In this document: one piece after another, positions 23,055 to 34,560 of the stretch | Layout: every line of letters begins with the position of its first letter | How positions within the stretch are numbered: position 1 is the first letter of the stretch | Assembly: GCF_051020765.1 (NCBI RefSeq) | Contig: NC_134931.1 | Span: forward strand, 21,282,810 to 21,346,809 | Length of the DNA: 64,000 nucleotides | Source of the DNA: Lasioglossum baleicum | Taxonomy: Eukaryota; Arthropoda; Insecta; Hymenoptera; Halictidae | Direction: 5' to 3' | The notes under the pieces: generated by a model | The model's database searches: none | Told to the model about the DNA's origin: nothing | What the model saw: the letters and a program-made list of their open reading frames with translations, nothing else | Made by a program: the position numbers and the translations under genes

Positions 23055-23834
23055 ATGCCGCAGAACGAGTATATCGAGAGACACCGTAAGTTATACGGTC
23101 GTCGGTTAGATTATGAAGAAAGGAAAAGAAAGAGGGAGGCTCGTGAACCTCACAAACGGGCTGAACGTGCCCGTACTCTGCGTGGCATAAAAGCAAAATT
23201 ATTTAATAAAGAACGGCGAAATGAAAAGATTCAAATGAAGAAGAAAATTAAGTCCCATATGGAGCAGAAGGTGAAGAAAGATTCGACAAAAGTGTCAGAT
23301 GGAGCGCTACCAGTGTATCTACTAGATCGTGATGTTCAAAAGGATGCAAAGATATTATCGAATATGATAAAACAGAAACGTAAAGAAAAAGTTGGTAAAT
23401 GGGATGTTCCGATTCCTAAAGTTAAAACGCAGTCAGAGTCGGAAGTTTTCAAGATAATGAGAAGCGGAAAGACCAAACGAAAATCATGGAAAAGAATGGT
23501 AACAAAAGTAACATTTGTTGGCGAAAACTTCACCAGGAAACCACCAAAGTTTGAGAGATTCATCAGACCGATGGCGTTACGTTTTAAAAAAGCACACGTA
23601 TCTCATCCTGAATTGAAAGCTACATTTTGCGTACCAATTATTGGAGTAAAGAAGAACCCATCCTCCTCTATGTATACAAGTTTAGGTGTAATAACCAAAG
23701 GAACAATAATTGAAGTGAATATATCAGAATTGGGGTTGGTAACGCAATCTGGAAAAGTAGTTTGGGGAAAATATGCGCAAGTCACAAATAATCCTGAAAA
23801 CGATGGTTGTATTAATGCTGTACTGCTTGTGTAA
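23055..23834 (+). CDS. NSA2: Ribosome biogenesis protein NSA2 homologue
   Basis: Nucleolar factor of the 60S ribosome assembly pathway (NSA2/TINP1 family), which takes part in 27S pre-rRNA processing. A single coding exon of 259 residues, close to the family length of 260. It starts MPQNEYIERHRKLYGRRLDY, the conserved N terminus. A long basic region follows (residues 18-80) suited to RNA binding, then RKPPKFERFIRPMALRFKKA and the eS8-like C-terminal beta domain (LGVITKGTIIEVNISELGLV, GKVVWGKYAQVTNNPENDG), ending AVLLV. RPS27A begins only 260 bp downstream on the same strand. An AATAAA signal occurs near 23894. Confidence 0.97.
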   Translation: MPQNEYIERHRKLYGRRLDYEERKRKREAREPHKRAERARTLRGIKAKLFNKERRNEKIQMKKKIKSHMEQKVKKDSTKVSDGALPVYLLDRDVQKDAKILSNMIKQKRKEKVGKWDVPIPKVKTQSESEVFKIMRSGKTKRKSWKRMVTKVTFVGENFTRKPPKFERFIRPMALRFKKAHVSHPELKATFCVPIIGVKKNPSSSMYTSLGVITKGTIIEVNISELGLVTQSGKVVWGKYAQVTNNPENDGCINAVLLV

Positions 23835-24056
23835 AATGATATTACCGCATTGTGATTATTATTATGTGATTTGTACACAGATGGAAATCATTTATAATAA
23901 AAACTACGTTCGAAAGATAAACGTTTTGCCTAATTATTTCTCTGCACATTTACAATAGTACTATTTAGAGCAGTAAGAATAGTATACCGAATTGTATAGA
24001 TTATTATGATCTTTTCATGAAAAGCCTCTAAATCCTATATAGCTATGTAATTTTAC

Positions 24057-24072
24057 TCTTTTATTTTGCAGT
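24057..24072 (+). promoter_or_regulatory. Candidate TOP tract / start region of RPS27A
   Basis: CTCTTTTATTTTGCAG precedes the RPS27A start by 23-38 bp. It can be read either as a 5'-TOP-like transcription start (C plus pyrimidines) or as a splice acceptor for a 5' UTR exon. I cannot decide between them from the sequence. Confidence 0.35.
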
Positions 24073-24094
24073 TCCGCATGCTATTAATTTCAAG

Positions 24095-25130
24095 ATGCAG
24101 ATTTTCGTAAAAACACTCACCGGGAAGACCATCACCTTAGAGGTCGAGGCTTCGGATACAATCGAAAATGTTAAAGCTAAGATTCAAGATAAGGAAGGTA
24201 ATATAATATTAAAGATAAGAATAATAAAATATGAATTCTATTTAAACTGGATATTTGCTAATAAGAATATTGTTACAGGTATTCCACCGGATCAGCAAAG
24301 ATTGATTTTTGCTGGTAAACAGCTTGAAGATGGTAGAACCCTCTCAGATTACAATATCCAAAAAGAATCTACTTTACATTTGGTCTTGCGTCTAAGAGGT
24401 GGAGCTAAGAAACGTAAGAAGAAGAATTACTCTACTCCCAAGAAAATTAAGCACAAGAAGAAGAAGGTTAAGTTAGCTGTACTCAAATTCTACAAGGTAG
24501 GTTATTTGTCGTTTAAAATTTTCCTAAGAATTTGTCATTCCATTGATATCTTCAAAGATTAATTTATAGTATCTAATCATTTCCATAGTATTAACATAGA
24601 GATTCGAAAAAGAATATGTGAAGACAATTCACTTGTAAAAACTGAATTTGTTGATCATTATTAAAACCAGAGGTGTGCGAGAACCCGAAGATGCCGGATA
24701 CCCACCCGATGGTCGAGGCGAGACGGGTTCTCGAAAATTTCCGGATGTAATAATATTCGGTTTCCCGAATATTCCCAAAACTTGTCGAGAACCCGAATAT
24801 GCCCGGTAACCCTGAATATTCGCGGAAATCCCGAAATGTTCTCAAGAACCCGTCTCGACCCGACATTTTCGGGTTCACGCACACCTCTAATTTTAACATG
24901 TTATACTGTCTTCGATTGGAGATCTGAAACAATATGCCTTATTATCTCGTGTAAGTTCAAAAAAATGTTTCATTATACAGGTGGATGAGAATGGGAAAAT
25001 TCACCGATTAAGGCGAGAATGTCCCATGGAACAATGTGGTGCGGGAGTTTTCATGGCAGCAATGGAAGATCGTCATTACTGTGGAAAATGTGGTTACACT
25101 CTTGTATTTAACAAGCCGGAAGATAAATGA
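24095..25130 (+). CDS. RPS27A: Ubiquitin-40S ribosomal protein eS31 fusion
   Basis: Encodes ubiquitin joined to ribosomal protein S27a (eS31); processing after the ubiquitin Gly-Gly releases both. Exons 24095-24197, 24279-24496 and 24981-25130 give exactly 156 residues, the usual length. The ubiquitin part ends LRLRGG. The tail is basic (AKKRKKKNYSTPKKIKHKKK), then the zinc ribbon with CPMEQC and CGKC cysteine pairs, ending NKPEDK. Residue 19 of ubiquitin is Ala (LEVEASDT) where most animals have Pro, and CPMEQC carries Met where Ser is common. Intron 2 (24497-24980) contains a hAT-type MITE. The short spacing after NSA2 suggests that its promoter lies in the NSA2 3' region. Confidence 0.97.
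24668..24889. mobile_element. hAT-type MITE in RPS27A intron 2
   Basis: Inverted ends CAGAGGTGTGCGAGAACCCG and CGGGTTCACGCACACCTCT(A). Possible degraded 8-bp target duplication ATTAAAAC / ATTTTAAC. The interior is rich in short CCCGAATAT and ATATTCGG blocks in both orientations. Related to 19359-19590. Confidence 0.75.
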
Positions 25131-25247
25131 ATTGAAAGCTTGTATCTTCATTAAAACAGTTTTATAAGTTCAAACATGTTACTTATTATTTTATTTACCC
25201 ACGTATTCGATATATAGAAGAATCTTTTCGGTAGGTAATTAAAGTAC
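25131..25247. other. RPS27A 3' flank
   Basis: Short AT-rich segment. No canonical AATAAA is obvious before the downstream transposon begins. Confidence 0.4.
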
Positions 25248-26393
25248 AATGGGTCATTCCATAGTAAATCGATCACTTTTTGCAGACACTAGCGTCGATT
25301 TTGTTCTAAACGAAATATGTTGTAGTCCGTGTAAAATTAGGGTTTTTTTGCCGGTTTCGAATTGTTTTAACACTTTACTTACTGGAAGCCTATTAATAAG
25401 ATTTTCAATAATTGTGCTGTACCAAAAGAAAGCATAGAAATTTTCTTTTACATTGCAATTTTACATGAAACTATTAGATGACATTGTTGATGATAACTTG
25501 TTAGTTCACAATGAAAACTGCTGTTGCTATTGAAGGTTCCATTAAAAAGTGTTTACCAATAATCACCGGTCGGTAATGTGTTAATAATGGCAGGCCTTCG
25601 AAGTTTTCAATTTTTGCCCATTTTGGCAAAAACGGGCCTCACCTACGAATTTTTATCTCAGGAATTATTTGTCCGATTGAGCTACATCTTTTTTGTCTTA
25701 TTCGGAAAGGATTGGGCTATTACAAAATCATTTTTTCAACCTCGAAAATCAACTTTATAATGTCGAAAAATTTAAACAAATTCTTTTTTTATGTTTTTTT
25801 TCGATGAGGGGCCAGAGTGATTTAAATTTTGAAAACATATGGTTATATTCCTTGAAGTTTCTCCTTTAAAATGAGCCCTTTGAAAAAGTTGGAGCCATAA
25901 AAATTGACGCCACAATCAGCTGGTAAAGGACACCGTGTACCGTGTAAATACTGTGTACTGTGTACCCCGTTCAACCTGGTTCAACCCCGTTTCAGTTTCA
26001 GGTAGAGGCGAGTCTAGCTGAGTCGAGCGCACCGCTCGAGAAAATACCAGCAGACTGTGACTGTATACAGTATACGATTATTTACCTCGAGAATAATATT
26101 AGTAACCACTCTTGGTTACAGTAACAGTAACAAACATGCTGATGCTGATTGTTCACAAGCTCGCTTTGCAACAGCATTACCAATTACAGGCACTAGAAGC
26201 TTTCATAACTTTACCCCATTATCGAATAAAGAACTGCTATGCAAAACTTGCTCGTGCGATAATGATGGCTCTGTTTTTAGTGTAAGGAAATAGTTTTCCT
26301 CATATTTTTTTCCAAAATCCACCCCACGCAATGATCCCATCGATATAGGAATATTCCTATATCCATGAATGATCCTATCCACATACTTCTTAC

Positions 26394-26589
26394 CAGTGGC
26401 GCACCCAGGGGGGGAGCCAGGGGGCCAAGTCCCCCACCAAGAAAAAAATGTTCAGCTTCCAAAATTAAAATCGCGGAATAGCCCTGGGTACCGTTGATAG
26501 ATATTTTGGCTTAAAAAAAGGTCATCAAGCAAAACCTAGGGCTGGGTTCAACTCGGCCCCCCCAAGATTACATCCTGGGTGCGCCACTG
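26394..26589. mobile_element. hAT MITE with perfect 8-bp duplication CTTCTTAC
   Basis: Ends CAGTGGCGCACCCAGG and CCTGGGTGCGCCACTG are exact inverted repeats. CTTCTTAC at 26386-26393 is repeated at 26590-26597. 196 bp, non-coding, hAT-type ends. Confidence 0.9.
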
Positions 26590-27359
26590 CTTCTTACTTG
26601 TTCTTACTGCTTCTTACCATAAACCATAAACCCTTCTTATCCCTCTCCGATGGAAGAAAACCATGACCTTCTCGTGGTTTCCATTGAGCAACGACACCTT
26701 TTTTGTAGAATATATAAAATTCGTATAAAAATTAATATCTATAAATGAAGTGATAATTAAAAAGATGTTATTGGCCAAGAGTGGTTACTAATATTGTTCT
26801 TCAGGTATAAATAGAGTTATTTAGTCGTATACAGTCTGCTGGTATTTTCTCGAAACCAGCGGTATATATGTATACTATAAAATTATAAACAGACCATGCG
26901 GCCCGCAATGTTAAATTGTGCGACCTGCCAGGCGATTTTAGATTTCTATTGAAACTATTGTTTCTCGTTGTATGTATACAAAAATATGCATGTGTCATTG
27001 TTCAGTCATTGTTATAATGCGACGTATGACAATAAAGTTTTATTCATTTTGTGTTTGTATCACATTTTTTAAAAGCATGTTTACCTAAAGTGCGGCCCGC
27101 TGTAACGTTACTGAACGTTACGCGTCATCAAAGTGGCCCGTGAAACCATTTGGGTTGGCCAGGCCTCCTATACATATACATATAGACTATACATAGACAA
27201 CGGACCATGGAATTTGTTGAAATTTTTCGACATTATAAAGTTGATTTTCCAGGTTGAAAAAATGTATTTTGTAATAGGCCAATCGACGCCGCGCCGGCAC
27301 GCTACTGTTCGCATCTATTTCTTTCCAATACGCTCTTCTTCGTTGCAACGTTGAAATTA

Positions 27360-27600
27360 TATCGTGTTTGGTATCATTTTAATCAGAGAAACGCCAGGAC
27401 TAAGCTAGTAAAAGTCCCATAAACCGATTATTAAAATTAAGAAGTTTGAGAACTTGATTCACTCGAGTCAATGCTGTGGTGTTCACACCGATATACCCGA
27501 GCCGAGATCAATCATCGCCGCTCTACGGCGCGGCGCGGCGCAGCGTTGGCCGGCAGTGGAGTGAGTAGGCACTGGACTCCGATGGAAGACACCCCCAGGA
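27360..27600. repeat. Repeat unit present inverted at 31220-31470
   Basis: Shares CACCGATATACCCGAGCCGA, the GC-rich GGCGCGGCGC block and CGTTGGCCGGCAGTGGAGTG with 31220-31470 in opposite orientation. The pair spans the 3' end of GRAMD1. Confidence 0.85.
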
Positions 27601-27812
27601 CTCCGATTGAAGAATTACTGTAGTTCGTTTAGCACAAAATCGACGAATGACCCAATTATAAGTTTTGATTGAATAAAAGATTGTAATGACATTATATGTG
27701 GTTTTAAAAATTATTTATTTTTCTCCTTTACAATATTCTAATATACATTATCTATTCACATACACAAATATACATGCGTGCATTTATACATGTATGTATG
27801 TATGTATGACAT

Positions 27813-27816
<4 letters not shown>

Positions 27817-27879
<63 letters not shown>
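27817..27879. repeat. (AT)n microsatellite
   Basis: About 60 bp of uninterrupted AT dinucleotides. Confidence 0.97.
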
Positions 27880-27883
<4 letters not shown>

Positions 27884-28198
27884 AGATCAGCATCAAAGGA
27901 GATTTGATAAATTTAATATCTTATCAGAGAAAGAAAATGCAACACTACATATTTTCAAAATTAATAAACAATTACGTTTCTCCTATGCGTGAAATATTTT
28001 GCATGCTGCATATTTTGGAGCTTAAAGAGAATGAATATCACAGCGCATTTCTGTGCCTTGTTGTAAATTATATACAAGTGCAACGCGATCCATTAATAAT
28101 ACCCTTGTTATTCGGAAAACTTAGAAGTTTACTGTAACGGTACTTTTAAATATGTATCGTATTACAATAATGATTTCATTGAAATATTTTACAGCTCG
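27880..28198. other. GRAMD1 3' flank
   Basis: AT-rich. An open stretch at about 27890-28137 has no recognised similarity and runs out of the microsatellite; probably non-coding. Confidence 0.35.
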
Positions 28199-31100
28199 TT
28201 ACATCTCTGAATGGCTCTGCTGTCCTGTATGCGAGTTAAAACTTTTTATACTTGGTTTTAAAACTGAGAACATTTTTTCTGTTGCAGTAGGATGAATGCT
28301 CATTTGTAATTCCGTCAGTGATTCTTCTGTCTTTAAAATTACGTGAGAAAGTTTAGCATATACTTTACGTAATGTAATATATTGTACATTGTACATATTG
28401 TGATTTTATAATACTAGAATATGCAACATACCTGTCTAAGTAATTGTGCAGCAGTATGTAGTACTCGTTGCCATTTTCTCATTTCTACATTATGTAAACT
28501 TTCTTGTTGTTGTAACAGGTGGATCCAATCTTCTTCAGTCTTTGGAGTATTTCTAAAAAGCAATCAAGTGTAAACAGTTTGTAGATACGTATTGCAATTA
28601 GTGTTGAATATTTAATACCCACTTTAACACATGTAAATCCATAATTGTGTAGGCTGCAGCTTCCTCCAAACTCCATAATTTATAATATAATAGGCCATTA
28701 ATTACCATCAGGAATAATACAGCAATCAAAAGCATTGAACTAATTATAATATTTGGATCGCCTCGAATTCCAGAAGCTGTATGTTCAAAGATTATTTATA
28801 ATATATTGTATAAAGTGTTAAAATGTAACAATTTCAGGTCAATTTATTTGTTCACGTACCAGCATTATCATTTATATGTGGCAAATTTAAAGAATTTTGT
28901 AAACTAGGAGATGCATGTTCTGCAGAATGAGGTTGTAAAGTAATACCAGTTCCTGTAACACGACGTCTTCTCCTTGCTTTTCTTTTTAATCCTCCGCTGT
29001 TACTAAATTCTTCGCATTCGATAGTTAGCGCTTTTATGAGACTCGTGAAATATTCTTCTAACCCAGCCCAACAATTTTTTTCAATCACACCTATTTTTGT
29101 TATAGAATAATCATTTATTATCCATTGTGTAAATATATAATCCGTATTTCCCATTCATTCATTGTTTCTTACTTCTTATAAAACCCCATACGTTCTTCCT
29201 ATACTTTATTTGAGCATAAATTGTGAGATCTGTTTCATTCTCTGAGACACTGTGTACACAATAATGAAGTTGTACACTAAATGAGTCAGCATACATAATT
29301 CCAGCATTTACAGTCTCCACGTCGATACCATAAAACTGGCCTGGTCTGCTAGATGGCAACATTATCTGAAAATATTTTGTTACACATATGATATTGTATA
29401 AACGAAAACAATCATTTATATTTCTTTATATAATATTTAAAACATTTGTAACTTATTTAATAAATTACTGCTCAATATACACTTCCCAAAACAGTTGAGG
29501 GATCACCTCTGCGAACCCAAAAAATTGCTACCAGTTTCCATGATCATAACTCCGGCCAACATTGCTGTATCGATATCATTAAACAATGGTTTGAAAGCGT
29601 AAAACCTCTAGTTTCAGATGCTCTGTTTCAAATTGTTGCTATGTTGATTTTTTACAAAGTTATAGCGAGATAAAGTCAACATTGACGGTTAACAAAAATT
29701 TTGTGCAATTTTGTAACATCGCATGGGGTGCAACAAATTTTTTTGATACATCGCGTTAATATTATTTGGAAAGGCTATCTTTCCTGTGTAAAATGCGTGG
29801 TTGTTGATTCTTATGTGATTTTTTTTGTTCGAATTATTCAACATTGAAGTAAATGTTAGCTTTTTCACTTTAACTGGCTCCAGATAGCGAAAAACTGATC
29901 GTAGAATCTTGTGCAAGAAAGCAATAGAAAGAGCGTTTCTTTCTCTTCGAGGCACTTCTTTTGTTTTTTCAATTTCATTAATATTTCGATATATGTACCA
30001 GGTGTTTCTAAAAATATGCTTAAAATATGCAAAATCGATTTTGCAGAATCCTGAGGTCGTAGACAAATTTTGAGACCAGATTTGAAATCAGCGTGAAAAA
30101 ATCTACGGGAAATGATATAATGTTAAAAAAAAATTTTCCGCGCGTGGTACTGGAGAAACCACATTTTCTTGAAATGCTACATGTTTAACGAATTTTCTCA
30201 ACGTTAAAAAACGTTCGTACCATAATCTTCCTACTTTTCCCACATTCTGCAAAGTTTCAGTTGTAATTTTAAAAAAATGTCATCGCTCTACCTCATTCCT
30301 ATCGAAAGTTCTTTGAAAAAGGTCCATGTCACGATCGAAACGTCGAGTTTTTAATTATTTGCAAAATTGCTAGTAGTTTATCTTTGATTGAACCTGTGCG
30401 CCGATATCATCACACCTTCATTATCAAAAATACGATCGATAAACATTAAATCTTATGAAAGTTCTTTGATTTTGAATCGAGTTTGGTCCAAATTTTCCAC
30501 TGTGCGCTGGCGCGGCGGTAGCGTATTCAGAGATGCCAGGCAGCCACTGTACGTGGCGCGCTAATTTCTGCAAAGCACTAACTTCAAACACAGCTGCCAT
30601 AGGTAAAAAATTGTCGCAACGAGTTCATGGGGAGCTCAATCGAATCGGCAGAATCTCTGCTTCAATCTGACTTTAGGATCATGATATAGCGACCATTTCT
30701 CGCGGAGATATAGCGAGTTAAAGGAAAAATGGAAATTGTGCATATTTTAAGCATATTTTCAGAAACACCTGGTATATCGAAATGTTAATGAAATTGAAAA
30801 AACAAAAGAAGTGCCTTGAAGAGAAAGAAACGCTCTTTCTATTGCTTTTTTGCACAAGATTCTACGTTTCTGAATTCTTTGATTCTTCGCTATCTGGAGC
30901 CAGTTAAAGTGAAAAAGCCAACATTTACTTCAATGTTGAATAACCCGAACAAAAAAAATCGCACAAGAATCAACAACCACGCATTTTACACAGGAAAGAT
31001 AGCCCTTCCAAATGATATTAATGCGATGTATCAAAAAAATTTGTTGCGCCCCGTGCGATGTTACAAAGTTGCACAAAATTTTTGTTAACCGTCAATTTTG

Positions 31101-34100
31101 TCTTTATCTCGGTATAACTTTGTCAAAAACCGACATAGCAAGAATTTGAAACAGAGCATCCGAAACTAAAGGTTTTACGCTTTCAAACCATTGTTTAACG
31201 ATACAGCAATTCTTCAATCGAAGTCCTGGGTCGCCTATTTAATCGAAGTCCACTGCCTACTCACTCCACTGCCGGCCAACGCTGCGCCGCGCCGCGCCGT
31301 AGGGCGGCGATGATTGATCTCGGCTCGGGTATATCGGTGTGAACACCACAGCATTGACTCGAGTGAATCGAATTCTCAAACTTCTTAATTTTAATAATCG
31401 GTTTATGGGACTTTTACTAGCTTAGTCCTGGCGTTTCTCTGATTAAAATGATACCAAACACGATATAATTTCAACTGTATTTAGTGGTTTAATCGACGGT
31501 TAAAGTTTCAGGAGCAAGGAAGGACAGCGACAACGCGGGCCTTTGAACTGTGCCGGCGACGTCGACTGTCCGCGTCTCTTTCTTTCCCATACGCTCTTCT
31601 TCGTTGCGTTCGAAGCTTTCATCGTCGATTAAACCACTAAATACAGTTGAAATTATATCGTGTTTGGTATATCATTTTGCATTGGAAAAATGCCACGAAT
31701 ATGTTGGTGAAAGTTCCATTAAAAAATAATGGAAAATAAAGAAGACACAACTTTTTGGTGATGACGCACGGGCCTTTAAACTGTGCCGGCGACGGCGACA
31801 CGCTTCGGCCACGCGATCCTATTTCATTCTGTCCTTCTCTATGTTCGGCTCGTCGATTCAAGTCTCGGCGCGGTCGGCGCGGTAGACGCAGCCATAAAAA
31901 AATAGCCTCTCTACGCTACTGAAGTCCGTTCAAAACTATGGAAACTAGTAGCAATTTTTCGGGTTCGCAGAGGTGATCCCTTAATTCTTTTGAGCAGTGT
32001 AGCTACCTGTGTTTCCGTAATTTGAGAAGTTTTTGGTCCAATGGCTTGAGACAACGCTATTGTAAACGATAAAGTTCGAACTTTTTGGCCAGTTTGTTCA
32101 TTTTGTGTCCAAGATGATTGTACCAAATCTAAATCAATAAAAACACTTGTACATGACAGAATAATCGCATTTTCGATTAAATCATGATCACTTACATGTA
32201 TAAATTAATAATTACAAGATCATTGCAGCTTACCTGTAGTTTTGCGAGCTGCTTGAAAATCTAAGAAAAACTTAGAATTTGTAAATAATAAAGTGAATAG
32301 ATGATCAATTTGGATAGGTAATGTGGTCTTGCCAATCTGCCGTCCTTCATGCGATGAAGTACATACTGCACTGGTTCGAATGCTTGGCTTCACTAAAATC
32401 ATTAATACGTATTACAACGCGTTGCAACAGTACGCAAAAATTAATTCTGTATTCATTTTCTATTATTATTTTTATCAATTCAATGTATGGTGTATATTTC
32501 ATATTTGTTAACAATTGAGAAATGTGTATGTGAATATATTAAAGCAGTTTAATAATAATAACTAATCAGCCTAAAATATGTTCCCTAAACATAACAATAA
32601 AAGGAGGAAAATATAGAGGGTCTCGTAATAGATACGAGAAAATTTAAAGGATGATTCAACATGACAATATAAGATGAAAATCAAGAGTATCAAAATTACG
32701 ATTTCGACTTCGTTTTTTAAGTTATTAATAATTAACATCTACCAGACAATCGAAAACAAGACTGCTATTTCCTTGCTCTTGATTTTCATTTTAGCTTGGC
32801 TTGTAAAATCGCCTCTTCAAATATTTCTATATCAAACGCTAAATACAGTCGGATTATGTTAGACATTGATAAAAAATAACTGGCTCGCGAGAATATAAAA
32901 TGAATTTTTGTCACGTACATGCATGTTTCTCAGCTTCGCTTTCCGTTGTATCGCTAAGATCTGTTTCTAAGAGTTTCTGTTCTCTAAGAGACCGATGTTC
33001 TGCTACTCCAGTTGCCAAACTGTCTACATTACTGCTTTCAACCTTTCATTTTATATTAAACAAAAGATATATATCAAGTCAAAATGTGTGTGAGCAAATA
33101 TCTGCATTATAATGTGTATAAGTGTATACAGGGAAGTCTGTTTAAATAAGGACACCTAAATATCACTTCAGATTATTGCGATGCAAAGAATATTTGTTGC
33201 GTAATGTGCATGGTGTTAATGGACCAAATATCTGGCATCAATATTTTTTTCCGAAGGTCATTTTTTTCGGAGTTATCAAGGTCATCGATGTTTTTTCATA
33301 CATAACTACATTTTTATTTTATTGCATCGGGTAACTGATCGAAAAATACATTCAGATACGTACAGGGTGCCCCCCCCCCCCGGATTTCGACATTTTGGTT
33401 TTCTCGCTATTGTTACTCGTAGCAAAAAATGTTTCAGCAGAGGCTCGAATGGTATCGAGTGGAGCATATTTTGATGTAATCAGTTTTTTCGTGAGTGGAC
33501 GCGTAAAGGCCATATAAAGGTCAACTTTGTTTTTTTAAATGGAATGAGGTATTTTTTAATACATCAATCAATGCAGCTGGACATTCGTTATAAAAAAGTA
33601 CTAACCTATGTATGTCGAAAAGTTAGTAGTTAAGGAGATATTTCAATTGAAATAACTCTAAAATACCATTACTGTCGTGCTAAGACACAAGTAAGTAAAC
33701 TGGTTCTGTTGACTTTTTAAACGTGATCACCTCTATCACACAGCGCCATTCTTCACCTTTCATTCAAGCCCTCGAACATTACAAAACTGCCACTGGAATA
33801 CGTTCTAAAATCGTCTCGAAGACGTCGTGTCTGATCTGGTTCGGATAGTCGAGGCTTTACTATATCGTGGATTAGGCAAATAATTATAGTTCGAACTGCA
33901 TCGTGTGGGATATCATTTTAACCGGAAAAGAGCCGGCCGTGTGCCATAAATAAACAATCAAAAATAAGAAAGTTACGAACAGAATTCTGCGTTGAAAAAT
34001 AAGTTTGAGACACAAACTGATCAGAATTGATTCTAATCGAATTCGTTGGCTAGTGTACAGGTCGCAATTTAAGGGCTGACATTCCTCGACAGCGTAATGT

Positions 34101-34510
34101 AGCAAACTTTATCGAATTCGCAACTAAGTAAACGCTAACGTCTTAGTACGACAGTAATGGTATTTTAGAGTTATTTAAATTGAAATATCTCCTGAACTAT
34201 ACTAACTTTTCGACGTACATAGGTTAGTACTTTTTTATAACGAATGTTCAGCTGCATCGATTGATGTATTAAAAAATACCTCATTCCATTTAAAAAAACA
34301 AAGTTGACCTTTATATGGCCTTTATGCGTCCACTCACGAAAAAACTGATTACATCAAAATATGCTCCACTCGATACCATTCAAGCCTCTGCTGAAACATT
34401 TTTTCCTACGAGTAACAATAGCGAGAAAATTAAGATGTTGATCTGAAGGTAAAACTTTAATTTTCGAAGATCAAGGTAATTTCAAGTTCATGTTATTATA
34501 TACATATATA

Positions 34511-34560
<50 letters not shown>

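Larger units (their letters stand above)
25251..27645. mobile_element. Composite element with TGGGTCATTC inverted ends
   Basis: TGGGTCATTCCATAGTAAATCG near 25249 (with its last bases degenerate) faces ACAAAATCGACGAATGACCCA ending near 27652, so about 2.4 kb may be one element. Inside are an inverted pair (26037-26115 with 26775-26860, sharing GTATACAGT and AGTAACCACTCTTGG forms), a hAT MITE at 26394-26589, and a right part (27360-27600) that recurs inverted at 31220-31470. No transposase reading frame is recognised. Confidence 0.5.
29480..31999. mobile_element. Large foldback element, family D, with nested insertions
   Basis: Outer ends CACTTCCCAAAACAGTTGAG and TTAATTCTTTTGAGCAGTG are inverted and bounded by TA, followed by long arms (ATCACCTCTGCGAACCC on the left, GGGTTCGCAGAGGTGAT on the right). 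Arms match at about 29480-29995 and 30777-31210. A second TA element sits at the palindrome centre (29998-30773), and 31220-31900 carries another insertion. It sits in a GRAMD1 intron. Confidence 0.75.

Noticed and set aside
27686..28137. Open frames with Tyr-Ile repeats and a 119-residue extension
   Set aside because: They run out of an AT microsatellite, and the extension has no recognisable domain.
29689..31088. Two open frames (minus 29689-30066, plus 30816-31088) encoding nearly the same peptide, with a relative at 3018-3233
   Set aside because: They are the two arms of one foldback element and its relative. Differences include many amino acid changes (Pro/Ser, Arg/His, Asp/Asn), and the frames do not extend to any known domain, so no sign of a kept protein.
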